Assembly: GCA_947652115.1 (NCBI GenBank)
Contig: OX393566.1
Location: 27,122,281 to 27,186,280 of the forward strand
DNA from: Blastomussa wellsi
Taxonomy: Eukaryota; Cnidaria; Anthozoa; Scleractinia; Plerogyridae
Reading direction: 5' to 3'
DNA length: 64,000 nucleotides
Part shown: positions 12,601 to 21,599 of the stretch, piece after piece
How positions within the stretch are numbered: the first letter of the stretch is position 1
How the letters are laid out: each line of letters starts with the position of its first letter
The notes under the pieces: model-generated
The model's database searches: none
What the model was told of the DNA's origin: nothing
What the model saw: only the letters and a program-made list of their open reading frames with translations
Made by a program: the position numbers and the translations under genes

Positions 12601-15600
12601 TTTTTAGTTAGCAGCCGAGGTAAGAGGAAGGTTTTCGGGTTGTTTTGTCAGAGACTGAAAAATCAAGTTTTAAAGAGTGTTGTTTGGTTATTTTATAGTA
12701 TTTATTATTATGCTGTAAATAAGCATTGTTTAGCTATTGATTTTAGTTAGGTGCCCCTATTAGCTAATCTGTAGCTAAATACACTGACACGTTAATAACG
12801 TTTTTCATTCATTCATTCCTCGTGTTTTACCACCAACATATTCGACAATGGCTTCTCGTCTGTTTTTTATAAGTCTGATAGAAGAGTGCTCATGTACATG
12901 TTTTTTTACAATATTTTATTTTTCCCACAGGAAGCAGATTCTTAAAGACTTGACATTCACGGTGTACCCTGGTCAGACGGTGGCACTTGTTGGTCCGTCA
13001 GGAAGTGGCAAGAGCACGATCATTCGACTCTTGTATCGCTTCTATGATCTGGACTCAGGAGTCATCTCCATTGATGGACAGAACATTGCAAAGGTTGCTT
13101 ATTTGTAGAAATTAAAAAGTATATTTGTAACAGTAGTTATCCTGGATTCCAGAGGTTGTAAAACAGCATTGGACACGCTTCTTTGTTCACAAGAACTTTA
13201 GAGCAAGTTCAACTACCAAAAAGTAACAAAAGCTTTATCAAAGCAAACAGTTCTTGTGTGTTGTACAGTGTTCAATTTTATGTAGCTTGCATGTTTCGAC
13301 GGAGATGATTATTAATAAACAATCCTCATAGTGTGTAATTGTCCTACCCAGGTCACCCAGAAGTCTCTCCGAAAAGTCATAGGAGTGGTTCCACAGGACA
13401 CTGTTTTGTTTAACAATGATATAAGGTAGAAACAACGCAGTTCTGCACATTTCTAATTGTAATATGATTGAAGCCGTTAATTTATCCATAGCCACCAAAA
13501 AATCGAAGAGTTGGTCCGTCAACTCTTTCCCATTGTCTCCTCCAGAGATAACGCGCCGGGTTTTATTTCGAAAACTGAACAAGATATACCAAAAAGTCGT
13601 TGCGAAGTTGAGATTAATCTTTCCGTCTCTGCTTCATTAGTCATTGTTGACAGTTTCCTCGCCAAAGGAAACCAGATAAGAATGTGTTGCGATGCAAGTG
13701 CTGAAATGACATCACCATAAAGCGCTAAGTGTTCATGTGAAGGTCTTCCCAGCCCCTATTAGCTTTAGTGTTGTTGTTACAGCTATCGCCTTTACTGAAC
13801 TTATCATTGTTTTTAGAGGCAAATTACTGTTTTAGCACTTACTAGATTCTGAATTTTCGCCATTACCTTATTTGTTTTAAGGCACTTCTTTCCTTTTTAT
13901 GTGGGCTTTCCAACTCTTGTACAAATCATCCTTTTGGCTTTTTTATCAATTGTAATTAATGAATATATTTTGAATACTGTGATGGAAACTAAACCCCCGT
14001 TGTAGCCGATGTAAACTGTACTGGTGTGTACCTTGTGTGCTGTGTTAGGTATAACATTGAGTATGGCAGAATTGGTGCCTCTAACAGTGAAATAGAGGAA
14101 GCCGCGTCAGCAGCTGACATGCATACCAGGATTTTAACATTCCCAAATGGTAAGAGTGAATACCAGCTATACGCACTAATTAACATAGGTCTCAGGTTAT
14201 GCGACAATCATCGGTGAACACGGGCTCAAGCTGAACAGATGGGTGATGTCAGCCATTTTCACGTAGCGCCCTCTAGCCTTTGCTCGTCGGTGAACGCGGG
14301 CTCACGCTAAGCGGAGGGGTAATGTCAGCCATGCACACGTAGCACCCTCTAGCCTTTGCCAGTCAATTATCGGTGAACGCGGGCTCACGCTTTAGCGGAA
14401 GAGTGGCACTACTCAAGTGCACTAATCACTAAGCGACATTTCCTTTCCTCAGGTTATGAGACAATCGTCGGTGAACGCGGGCTCAAGCTTAGCGGAGGAG
14501 AAAAACAGCGTGTTGCAATAGCAAGAACGCTTCTCAAGAACCCGCCTCTTGTCCTCTTAGATGAGGTACTTTTTAGCTAATAATGATGATGACGATACTG
14601 AGTGCAAAATAACAGATGTAGCCAAATACGGGCTGATTGGGAACATCACAACTAAAAGTTATTAATTTTTATAAAAATAACGACACATTTGAAACTACGT
14701 TTGCAAGACATGTTTCGGTCGTTCAACGACCATCTTCAGTTGAAAGTAGAATTAATTTGAAGTTACATTTGAATTTATAATATAATGCTAAACAAAGATA
14801 ACTAACATACTTGATAGAACATACAAGATCAACAACACGTGGGTAGGTTTTCATGAGGACATCAAGAAATTGCTATTAATCTTACGTAAAAACCTTTTCC
14901 CCAGTCATATCGTTGAGAGGGTCATTAGGCAGTATATTACTAAAACCCAGACCCTTTCAAACATATCTGTTAGTCCTCCCTCTGATTCTACACATTTTTT
15001 CAAATTACCTTATGTTGCGCCCTTCTCAATTGTAGCACAAAACCGATTACGTAAACTAGTTAAACGTTATTGTAACAATCTTGATATTAAGCTAGCCTTT
15101 TCTTCCTTTAAGAGTCGTAACATGTTTAGTGTGAAGGACCCTGTGCCTGTTGACCTTCGTTCGAATGTGGTCTACAAGTTTACCTGTGCAAGCTGTAATT
15201 CTTGCTATGTCGGCGAAACTAGCCGACACCTCTCGACACGCATTCGGGAACACCTAAACAGGGACAGGACCTCACATATCTTTCAACACCTTCAACAATC
15301 TGAGGCATGCCACAAATCCTGCTCTACTGAATGTTTCAAAGTTATAGACCATGCGACCACAAAATTCCAGGTCAAGATAAAAGAAGCGTTACATATCTCC
15401 TGGGAGCAACCTTCTTTAAACAAGCAATTATACCATGTTAATTTAACTCTCTCGTTCTAATCAGCATGTTACTATTGTACATTCTTTTGTTACTTTTGGC
15501 TATTTTCTTAGGTTCCCAATTTATTTCACACTTGTTAGTTATCTTTGTTTAGCATTATATTATAAATTCAAATGTAACTTCAAATTAATTCTACTTTCAA

Positions 15601-17480
15601 CTGAAGATGGTCGTTGAACGACCGAAACATGTCTTGCAAACGTAGTTTCAAATGTGTCGTTATTTTTATAAAAATTGTTGCTAGTCTGCTCCTTTCTAGA
15701 TCTTTTTAAACGTTATTAAAAACAAACCATAGTAAATAACTAATCCGGATATAAAAACACTAAGTAACTGTTTAATTCCTGCCTATTTGTTTCAGGCGAC
15801 TTCTGCTCTCGACACGCAAACAGAAAGGAACATTCAGGCTTCACTGAACAGCATGTGTATCAACAGAACTACCATTGTAGTCGCTCACAGGTAAATAAAC
15901 TACACGGCCCTGCATCTTCGTGCATACTCGGGCGTCGTCGTACAACATGGTAGAGGCGGATGAACTGCTTTTCGGGACGACGCATTTTGCATTAATAAGC
16001 GCACGGTTCACGGATAAACTTGCAATTTTATGGGTGACCTTGGGGAGTATTTCGGGACGCGGGTATTTCGCAGTTTCGGACGCTTTTTGAAAGGGTGTAT
16101 TACATTATCCATGTTTTACATTACGCTCTTAAAGTGCCCATGAAATGAAAGAAAAGAAAGAAAAATTTCGTTTTCCTTTTTGTGATATCTCCTCTCGTTC
16201 CAGAGATATTCAAGATTTTCGAATTATGCAAATTAGGTACTGATGACGTCATAAGGTGTGATAGCATGGGTGTAAAAACACAAAATATAGCATATCTCTG
16301 CAACTAACGATGCAATGCAATTGGAACTTTGCAAGCACATTGTAATACACCTTGATGTCTATTTTGATGTTGCTATGGCAACAGTTTTGGTTCCAGCCTC
16401 TTTCCTCTTTAAATCAAATATTACTCGTTTGTGACTGCTTACGGCAAATGATTGATCCCATTTAGAGCGTGCGCAATGCCTATATTGCACTAGCTCTCCT
16501 AATTATCCTTTAGGAAGTGGATGATGTTTGCTCAAGATGAAATACAGGAATAATCATTCCTGTATATTAGAGATCTGGAACCGGATGTATTGCCATAGCA
16601 ACACCAAAAATATATACCATCTGATGCATTTCTTAGGCTTTAATATGCTCACCAAGTTTCAATTTCATTGCATCATTACTTGCAGAGATATGCTATATTT
16701 TGTTTTTCTACACCCATATTATTACACCTTATGACATCATCGGTACCTAATTTGCATAATCCGAAAATCTTGAATATCTCTGGAACGGGAGGACATATCA
16801 AAAAAGGAAAACGCCATTCTTCTTCATTTTTAAAGGCCTTTCAAATAAGCTTATTTTTCAATAGCTCGTTTTTTCATTTCGTAGGCACTTTAAATACCAC
16901 AGAAAGTTTACAAGTAACAGGAATCCTAGTCTCCTTGACAGCCGTTTTTTTGGGATGCCATGCAATGCTGGAGAACATTGCGTGACAAAAAATCGGCTGC
17001 GAAGGAGACTACGGGTATCCGGAATCAACCAAAAACCGGTGCTGGATTGACGTATTGGGCCAAAAATAGGACATATAAAGTAAAAAATAAAGACATATGA
17101 TCGGGAACTAGTGTCCATCATCATTTACAGCATTTGTTATTATTTTTTCTCAGGTTGTCGACGATTATAAATGCGGACCAAATTCTCGTTATTAGGGAGG
17201 GAGAGATCATAGAAAGAGGAAGGTAAGACTTTTAAATTGACTGGCGACAATCTTGACGCAAATTTTCAAGTGTCTGGCAAAAGGTCAGCCCTCGAAATGT
17301 CAGCTTTTCAAATTCGCTTCAGTGGTTAATTTAAATTTTATAAACTTTATAATTAGCTTGTTTCACGTTCCTTTTCATGGCGGCAGACATGATGAGCTGG
17401 TGTCAGAAGGCGGCGTGTATGCTGGCATGTGGCTGCAGCAACAAAAAGCTGAAGAAAAGGAAAAACAAGGAGGCAAATGA
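677..17480 (+). CDS. ABCB6: ABCB6-type half ABC transporter, complete, 19 coding exons
   Basis: Exons: 677-1429, 1706-1791, 2195-2286, 3604-3802, 5020-5109, 6013-6134, 6563-6672, 7172-7237, 7333-7458, 8499-8575, 11051-11114, 11880-11965, 12931-13093, 13352-13425, 14049-14149, 14453-14565, 15796-15890, 17154-17222, 17387-17480. They join in frame to 860 codons including TGA (859 aa; human ABCB6 is about 842). Exon 1 encodes the hydrophobic N-terminal extension typical of ABCB6, with '[14 protein letters not shown]'. Exons 3-11 encode the membrane domain ([29 protein letters not shown]). The ATPase domain shows Walker [10 protein letters not shown] (K651), Q-loop VVPQD (Q693), signature LSGGEKQ (749-755), Walker B LVLLDE (D773, E774) and H-loop H805. 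Family members form homodimers and are linked to porphyrin transport in mitochondrial outer, endolysosomal and plasma membranes; the substrate here is inferred. The donor after exon 13 (AAG|gttgct) is weak. All catalytic motifs are intact. Confidence 0.95.
2321..2505 (+). repeat. Dispersed repeat, copy 1 (ABCB6 intron 3)
   Basis: This shares long blocks with 4077-4222: 'ggacaag', 'caaggg/caagagc..cag', 'cagtaaaatc', 'catgggtaatcagagg', 'ttttatttgactgtttgaag' and 'gctagaagga'. Two related copies therefore sit in neighbouring introns of the same gene, by local duplication or two insertions. Confidence 0.65.
2841..2861 (+). repeat. (CCATA)n microsatellite
   Basis: Four tandem CCATA units plus a partial one lie inside ABCB6 intron 3. 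Confidence 0.8.
4077..4222 (+). repeat. Dispersed repeat, copy 2 (ABCB6 intron 4)
   Basis: Partner of 2321-2505, with the same order of shared blocks but several small deletions. It lies in the next intron downstream. Confidence 0.65.
7520..7558. repeat. Short foldback ccccagag...ctctgggg
   Basis: A 39-bp segment begins ccccagag and ends ctctgggg. A longer relative with ccccagagccac / gtggctctgggg arms lies at 8284-8350. The pair flanks the inverted-repeat element at 7592-8230 in ABCB6 intron 9. Confidence 0.55.
7592..8230. mobile_element. Non-autonomous inverted-repeat element in ABCB6 intron 9
   Basis: The segment starts ttaaggacgtttgcgc and ends gtgcgaacgtccttaa, giving terminal inverted repeats of about 16 bp with a mismatch. 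The interior has no long reading frame. Terminal inverted repeats without coding capacity indicate a MITE-like DNA transposon; the superfamily was not determined. Confidence 0.7.
8284..8350. repeat. Short foldback with 12-bp arms
   Basis: Arms ccccagagccac (8284-8295) and gtggctctgggg (8339-8350) are perfect complements. It belongs to the same small family as 7520-7558. Confidence 0.6.
9021..11019 (+). repeat. 41-bp minisatellite, about 49 copies, in ABCB6 intron 10
   Basis: The tandem unit is attcactgcagagtgcatg + tagcactgccattgcctatctt, 41 bp, repeated without interruption for about 2.0 kb. Units vary at a few fixed positions: gcagag/acagag/gcagac, gccatt/gtcatt, and ttgcc/ttccc/ttacc. The array ends 31 bp before exon 11. 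Many units carry the PstI hexamer ctgcag. Between about 10094 and 10750 the variant types form a higher-order repeat. Length is likely polymorphic. Confidence 0.97.
11572..11736. mobile_element. Small MITE with attaaccca/tgggttaat ends
   Basis: Terminal inverted repeats attaaccca (11572-11580) and tgggttaat (11728-11736) bracket 'ttgatgtccgtagatttttgg' like sequence. A relative with the same order of blocks lies at 60488-60631, so this is a dispersed family. It sits in ABCB6 intron 11. Confidence 0.6.
12111..12549 (+). repeat. 13-bp minisatellite, about 34 copies, in ABCB6 intron 12
   Basis: The unit is taatgttSTACTG with S = C or G (taatgttctactg or taatgttgtactg). The two variants alternate irregularly; single units differ otherwise (tgatg, tcatg). 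Because 13 is not a multiple of 3, all frames stay open and produce repetitive translations that are not genes. Confidence 0.96.
14194..14405 (+). pseudogene. Tandem broken copies of the start of ABCB6 exon 16
   Basis: Three imperfect copies of the first 35-50 bases of the exon that encodes the ABC signature motif (real copy starts 14453) lie just upstream in intron 15. Copy a, 14194-14243, even keeps 'ctcaggttatg' with an acceptor-like CAG. Copy b is about 14284-14320 and copy c about 14369-14405. Copies a/b and b/c are separated by a second repeated block (14249-14284, 14324-14359; 'cacgtagcRccctctagcc'). Reading copy a in the correct phase meets TAG after about 28 codons, so its use would truncate the protein. 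Confidence 0.75.
14695..14749 (-). ncRNA. Hammerhead ribozyme-like motif, left terminus of Penelope-like element
   Basis: Minus-strand copy of the motif at 15591-15645: stem I, CTGAAGA core, six-pair stem II with TGA loop, GAAA, short ACATGT stem III, GTC cleavage triplet. One unpaired base separates the CTGAAGA box from stem II, which departs from the consensus, so activity is unproven. Confidence 0.6.
14870..15460 (+). pseudogene. GIY-YIG endonuclease end of a Penelope-like retroelement
   Basis: The 197-codon open frame lacks a convincing start; position 14870 is a TTG codon and the frame is the C-terminal part of a larger polyprotein. Residues about 100-185 form the GIY-YIG domain: '[20 protein letters not shown]' with Y102 and Y113-V-G, R124 on the following helix, and '[14 protein letters not shown]' carrying the late Glu and Asn. 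Cysteines at 106, 109 and 112 resemble the CCHH-type insertion of Penelope enzymes. In the family this domain nicks DNA to prime reverse transcription. The missing reverse transcriptase makes this copy non-autonomous. Confidence 0.8.
15591..15645 (+). ncRNA. Hammerhead ribozyme-like motif, right terminus of Penelope-like element
   Basis: Stem I pairs CTACTTTCAA (15591-15600) with TTGcAAAcGTAG (15634-15645), ten pairs with two bulged C. The core box is CTGAAGA (15601-15607). Stem II is GGTCGT/ACGACC with a TGA loop. GAAA starts at 15624. ACATGT makes a minimal palindromic stem III ending in the GTC cleavage triplet (15631-15633). Penelope-like elements are known to carry minimal type I hammerheads in their terminal repeats. 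The extra T after the core box is a deviation. Confidence 0.62.
16131..16891. mobile_element. Inverted-repeat element, 0.76 kb, in ABCB6 intron 17
   Basis: The left arm (from aaagtgcccatgaaatg) and right arm (ending catttcgtaggcacttt) are diverged inverted copies over roughly 270 bp each. Shared blocks include the A/T-rich 'gagatattcaagattttcg', 'atgcaaattaggtac', 'tgtaaaaacacaaaatata' and 'gttgctatggcaa', with complements in reverse order. No coding capacity is seen; a MITE-like foldback element is inferred. Confidence 0.7.
16927..17011. mobile_element. 85-bp MITE with tagtctcctt/aaggagacta ends
   Basis: The left end is tagtctccttgacagccgtt and the right end is atcggctgcgaaggagacta. A shorter relative lies at 37989-38047, so this is a dispersed short family. 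Confidence 0.65.
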
Positions 17481-17537
17481 AAGAAAGGAAAATGAAGTGA
17501 GACACTAAACAGAGACACAAGTGTGAAAATTAAAAAA

Positions 17538-17543
17538 AATAAA
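17538..17543 (+). terminator. Polyadenylation signal AATAAA of the ABCB6-type gene
   Basis: AATAAA lies 58 bases after the TGA stop at 17480 in A-rich sequence, a normal position for a short 3' UTR. It is the first such signal after the stop. Confidence 0.6.
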
Positions 17544-17672
17544 GTTTTGGTTTCAGAGGAAATTGCAACAACTACAGCAACGACGAGCATAACAAATTAC
17601 GCTAACTAAATGGCAGGTAGAACATATGGAAGCAAAAAGTGACAGGGGTTTTCAAGAGTTGCTTATTTATTT

Positions 17673-17921
17673 ATGATCATTGCAGTAAATTGCCAATTTA
17701 AACAATTGGAATAAAGAAGTCTGAAAAAATCAGTTCATATATGAAGTGTTTCATATGCTTTCAGTACGTCATTTCACTCCACACTCGAAAATATGAACTC
17801 AATAAATTGACCTCGCTTTCAACGTGTGGCTTAATAGCTCAGTTGGTAGAGCATCGCACTGGTAGCGCGGAGGTCACAGGTTCGAATCCCGTTGAAGCCC
17901 TGATTTTTTCAGGCTTCTTTA

Positions 17922-17955
<34 letters not shown>

Positions 17956-17960
17956 GTCGT
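17673..17960 (+). mobile_element. Composite tRNA-derived SINE with inverted tail arms
   Basis: A tRNA-like head (17828-17899) is followed by a tail at 17900-17960 beginning ctgattttttcaggcttc. An inverted copy of the same 61-bp tail lies upstream at 17673-17733. The whole is flanked by diverged copies of 'gttcatatatgaa..tttcatatgctttcag' (about 17734 and 17983). The related copy at 32343 has its head inverted relative to the tail. Pol III transcription is expected for SINE heads but cannot be judged here. Confidence 0.7.
17828..17899 (+). tRNA. tRNA-like SINE head, GGT anticodon position, probably not a functional tRNA
   Basis: The 72-nt sequence folds as a cloverleaf: acceptor GGCTTAA/TTGAAGCC with one mismatch, D arm GCTC...GAGC, anticodon loop CTGGTAG, T arm with TTCGAAT. 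Internal A box (TAGCTCAGTTGG) and B box (GGTTCGAATCC) are present. Mismatches in the anticodon and T stems and the attached SINE tail argue for a retroposon head rather than a cellular tRNA gene. Confidence 0.55.
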
Positions 17961-18284
17961 TTCTCACTTTCATCTACATCCGCGGTTCATATATGAATTA
18001 TTTCATATGCTTTCAGTTCGTTATTTATGTATGTGTAAAATATTGCACGGGAAAATTCCCTTTCAGTCCGAGTCTTGAGTATTTTTTTTACGGGCGCGAT
18101 ATCTAGACGAAGACATGAAAATCCAAAATGGGTGAACTTTTCAGCAATTTAATTGTTTTACGTCCTCATGCCAACCGACAGTGAGTGAATTGTGTTACCT
18201 CCATGTCATGTAAATAGCACCGGTTTATTATCATTACTGTTATTGCGTCAAACATGTCGTTTTTCCTTGAAAACGTATTAGAAT

Positions 18285-18440
18285 AGGACGGGGGGGGGGG
18301 GGGGGGGGCTCGCATATGAAAGTGGCGGGGATGCTTGTCGTCTCGCTTAGGAGTTTAAATTTCGGATTTTCGTCTCGCTTAGGGTGTTCTAGGCAAAACG
18401 CCATTTTATTATATAAACAGCGTTGAAATACCAGATGAAC
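18285..18440. repeat. Dispersed repeat with an 18-base poly-G tract
   Basis: A run of about 18 G precedes 'ctcgcatatgaaagtggcggggatgc' like sequence and two 'tcgtctcgcttag' blocks. A relative at 35572-35880 starts cccgggggacacgcatatga. Slippage at the G run is likely. Confidence 0.55.
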
Positions 18441-20141
18441 TAGGTGAGCTTTCGCGCGAAAACATGATATCTTCACACGTGAAGATATTACCGTTGCTAT
18501 GGTTATGTAGGAAATCGCGCCTTTCATTGGTGTTTATACTCACGGAGAGAACTTTCGTATCTCCGCCCGCCCATTTAATATCCTCTATTTATTAGTCAGA
18601 CCCTGTGAGACCTAAATAAGTTATAAATGCTGTAAATAGCTATATTTATTACTCATGTATTTGTCCCTTCTTTTTTGGCTCTTTGATTGAGCCTTATTTT
18701 TTGTGAATTGTTTCCTCCTCTTGTAACTGCACTGTGGTAGTGTCCAACTTGAAAGCTTTGGTCCTTTGGCCAATACACACTTTCCCTTAAGAAATGTAAT
18801 TTCATATTTGCTCAGTTATTTTTTTCTCTCATGATTGTTAATAATTATTGTAATCGAAAAAAGTGTGAATAAAAAATCTGTTTAGAAGTTCTTTTCACAA
18901 CTAGCTTCATCGGGTTGTTACACCACACGATAATACTCCTGGTTCGATTAACTGAACTGTTTATTTGTTTCAAATGAGTTGTATGAATAAGTGAAAATGA
19001 ACAATAAAGAAGACCCGCTCTAAACTGCACCACACGCATGGCAGACTGTATTAAAGAAAGGCAAGATGTTCTGTCATCCTTGCTTCGTGCAACTGGTTTT
19101 GACATGGTTTACACGAAACGTTTTTAGACAGGGAGTATCATCCCCTCGATACGTAACACGAGATCTGTTTTGAAGCTTTCCTCAAGCTTTGAAGCTTTCA
19201 ATGAATACTTGGCGCTGACGTTGAATCAGTCATCGAGCAAGTTCCCTGAGATCCCGGCGGCAATCGATGCCTAATGCGTGGTTCAATTCTACATGTTACC
19301 ATCCCTCCCCCCCAGGGCATTTGTCATTTTTTTCGATTCCCCACCCCCGGGATTCGTCGTTGAGCAGAAGTTCGTCATTTTGTGTGCAAAATCGACATAA
19401 AAGTAGTGATTTCTGTAAAAATAGTAAAATAAGACGTTTTTTCAAGACCTACACTTTTCTGAAAGCGACCGCAAAGTCCCTCGCTTCTCGCGACTCAGCC
19501 ACTTGTGGTCTTTAGAGGACGAACAATTTTCTATTTTGAAGAAATGCAGATCGAAGTTTGATTGTTTAGTTTTTGAAATGCTATTGAGACCTGTGTTAAA
19601 TAGACAGAAAGACTCAATTCATGCTAAACTTTTTACGTGACTCTGCGTGCGAATGTTTTATATCATATATTTTTAGCATTTTTTAGAATTTTATCATTGC
19701 TAGCTCTCTCTTCACTCGTGTCCCTTAGGATTTCTTAGCTTATATTTAAACTGGTACTCATTCCATTCACACAGTTGACTTGATAATGACGTTAAGCGAA
19801 CGCCGAAACGTCACCAAATTGGGTCCATGAACCGCGTACATGTATTCCTGCGCGCCGTGTTTCATAATTTCCCACCGTTTCCGGTGAAACTTCCCCAGCG
19901 GCTGTAACAAGGTATAATTTGCATGATAAAAATTGTCCTGTGCCTCTCCAGTGTTGGGAGCGATTTTGTCACAATGGCGCGGTCGCTACGCTGGCAGTTT
20001 GAATTGTGGCGGCCAAGACAGCTGAATGCGCCCGCTCCAACGAAAGCAGAATTTGAAATTTAGAGTCCGATAAACCTTGAAACCCGAGACAAAGCCTATA
20101 GGAAGAAAAATTATCGACGGCTTCCTTGAGGCAGTTTTGGC
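18441..20141. other. Intergenic stretch without a recognised gene
   Basis: Open frames are short and lack homology I recognise. A perfect foldback atatcttcacacgtgaagatat lies near 18468-18489. The rest appears to be ordinary intergenic or unrecognised repeat sequence. Confidence 0.4.
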
Positions 20142-20441
20142 GAGATTAGGCCATTTTCGTGGGATTTATGGAGCTTCGAGTGTGGACCGTTGGTGGACTA
20201 AGTTGCCAGCCTTTCGTTTCGCTTTACTCGTAGGCAAAACCTCAGAAGGTAAACTCGCCTAAATGTCTTTAAATCGACTCCAGGACTACAGAGACATCAA
20301 AATAACGTAAGGAAAACACAAGGTGAGTCATTTTTATTTGCATTCTTTTCCACATGTAGAATTTATGGCAATTTTCGAACTTTTCTCATATATTCTCTTA
20401 CATAATGTCACATAAATCACATACAACGTATGGGCCGCCTT
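20142..20441 (+). repeat. 300-bp direct repeat, copy 1
   Basis: The segment from 'gagattaggccattttcgtg' to 'gtatgggccgcc' recurs at 20531-20832 with about 5-7% visible differences, about 390 bp apart start to start. It looks like a local segmental duplication. Function is unknown. Confidence 0.85.
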
Positions 20442-20530
20442 TGAGACTACTTGTAGTCGGTCTTTTCTCTTAGGGTCCGACGAGTGCGCGGATCGAATTC
20501 AATCACACTGCGGTATGGACGAGAAGGGGA

Positions 20531-20832
20531 GAATTAGGCCATTTTCGTGGGATTTATGGAGCTTCGAGTGTGGATCGTTGGTGGACTAGGTTGCCAGCCT
20601 TTCGCTTCGCTTTACTTGTAGGCAAAACGTCAGAAGGTATTAAACTCGCCTAAATGTCTTTAAATCGACTCCAGCACCACAGAGACATTAAAATAACGTA
20701 AGGAAAACACAAGGTAAGCCATTTTTACTTGCATTCTTTTCCACATGTAGAATTTAGGGCAATTTTCGAATTTTTTTCATATATTCTCTTACATAATGTC
20801 ACATAAATCACATACAACGTATGGGCCGCCTG
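20531..20832 (+). repeat. 300-bp direct repeat, copy 2
   Basis: Second copy of 20142-20441 with small substitutions and a 3-base insertion (gtattaaactcg versus gtaaactcg). Confidence 0.85.
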
Positions 20833-21303
20833 TGAACTTCTGAGCCCTTATAGACGGTAGCTGATCAACAGGCGAACCACCCGATGTTTGAGTTTGTTGC
20901 GTGACACCGATCAATGGCGGTTACAAAAGAAATATAGATGTACATAAATAAGTTGGCCGCGATATGATACTAAATTTATCCTACATGTTAAATAAACGTT
21001 GAGGTGAAATGTTAAATGAGTCTTGTGTGCTATTTTTTGCCCGTTCTGAGCCGTCTAAGTTCATATAGAAGAGAAAGAGAGACAAGGCAAGCAGCACGAC
21101 AGCCGGCGACCACGACCATGTCCGGTTCAAGCCCAAACTGACGCTAAACCGTCATAATTCTCACCTCGAAAACATCTGAACATCTGATTGAGCACAAATT
21201 TCTTCGTACGTGAGCCGAGCTTGAGCTTCATCCTTCCAAAAGTTTCCGAGAAAAGCGATCCTAAAGTGCAAAAAACAGCTTTCTCAATATGATCGGTGCC
21301 AGA

Positions 21304-21460
21304 TTCGTGCCCAAAGGAATGCGAGTCAATTCGAATCTACCAATCAACGCATCGCAACGCATGCTGCCGTTGGCCCGTTGGCAGTTCAAAAGCCCAAGGC
21401 CGCCTCCCATTGGTAGATTCAAATTAACTCGCATTCTTCAGATTCCTTTGGGCACGAATA
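21304..21460. mobile_element. Short inverted-repeat element
   Basis: The left arm runs from ttcgtgcccaaaggaatgcg to 'gaatctaccaat' (about 21304-21344). The right arm, attggtagattcaaatt...cctttgggcacgaa, is at about 21411-21460. Similar inverted ends without a gene suggest a MITE. Confidence 0.65.
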
Positions 21461-21599
21461 AGGATCCGCATGCGCATTATCGTGACAATGGTCCTTTAAT
21501 CTTCATTTACATATGAAAAGATGTAAAAAAAAACAAAAGTAGCTAAAAGTTCTAATCTTAAAAGATCTAATCCTAAAAAGTTCTAAAAGTTCTCATCCC

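Larger units (their letters stand above)
14664..15676 (+). mobile_element. Internally deleted Penelope-like element with inverted termini
   Basis: Near-identical 143-bp inverted repeats (14664-14806 and 15534-15676) flank a GIY-YIG endonuclease reading frame (14870-15460). The reverse transcriptase expected upstream of GIY-YIG in Penelope-like elements is absent, so this is a shortened copy. It lies in ABCB6 intron 16 between the Walker B exon and the D-loop exon, both of which remain intact. Each terminus carries a hammerhead-like fold (annotated separately). Confidence 0.8.

Noticed and set aside
14026..14217. Short frame read through the ABCB6 exon 15 donor
   Set aside because: It is exon 15 (14049-14149) extended into intron 15; the gtaaga donor at 14150 and phase fit the next exon.
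17828..17899. Functional threonine tRNA gene
   Set aside because: The cloverleaf has stem mismatches and is joined to a SINE tail found again at 32415; a retroposon head explains it better.
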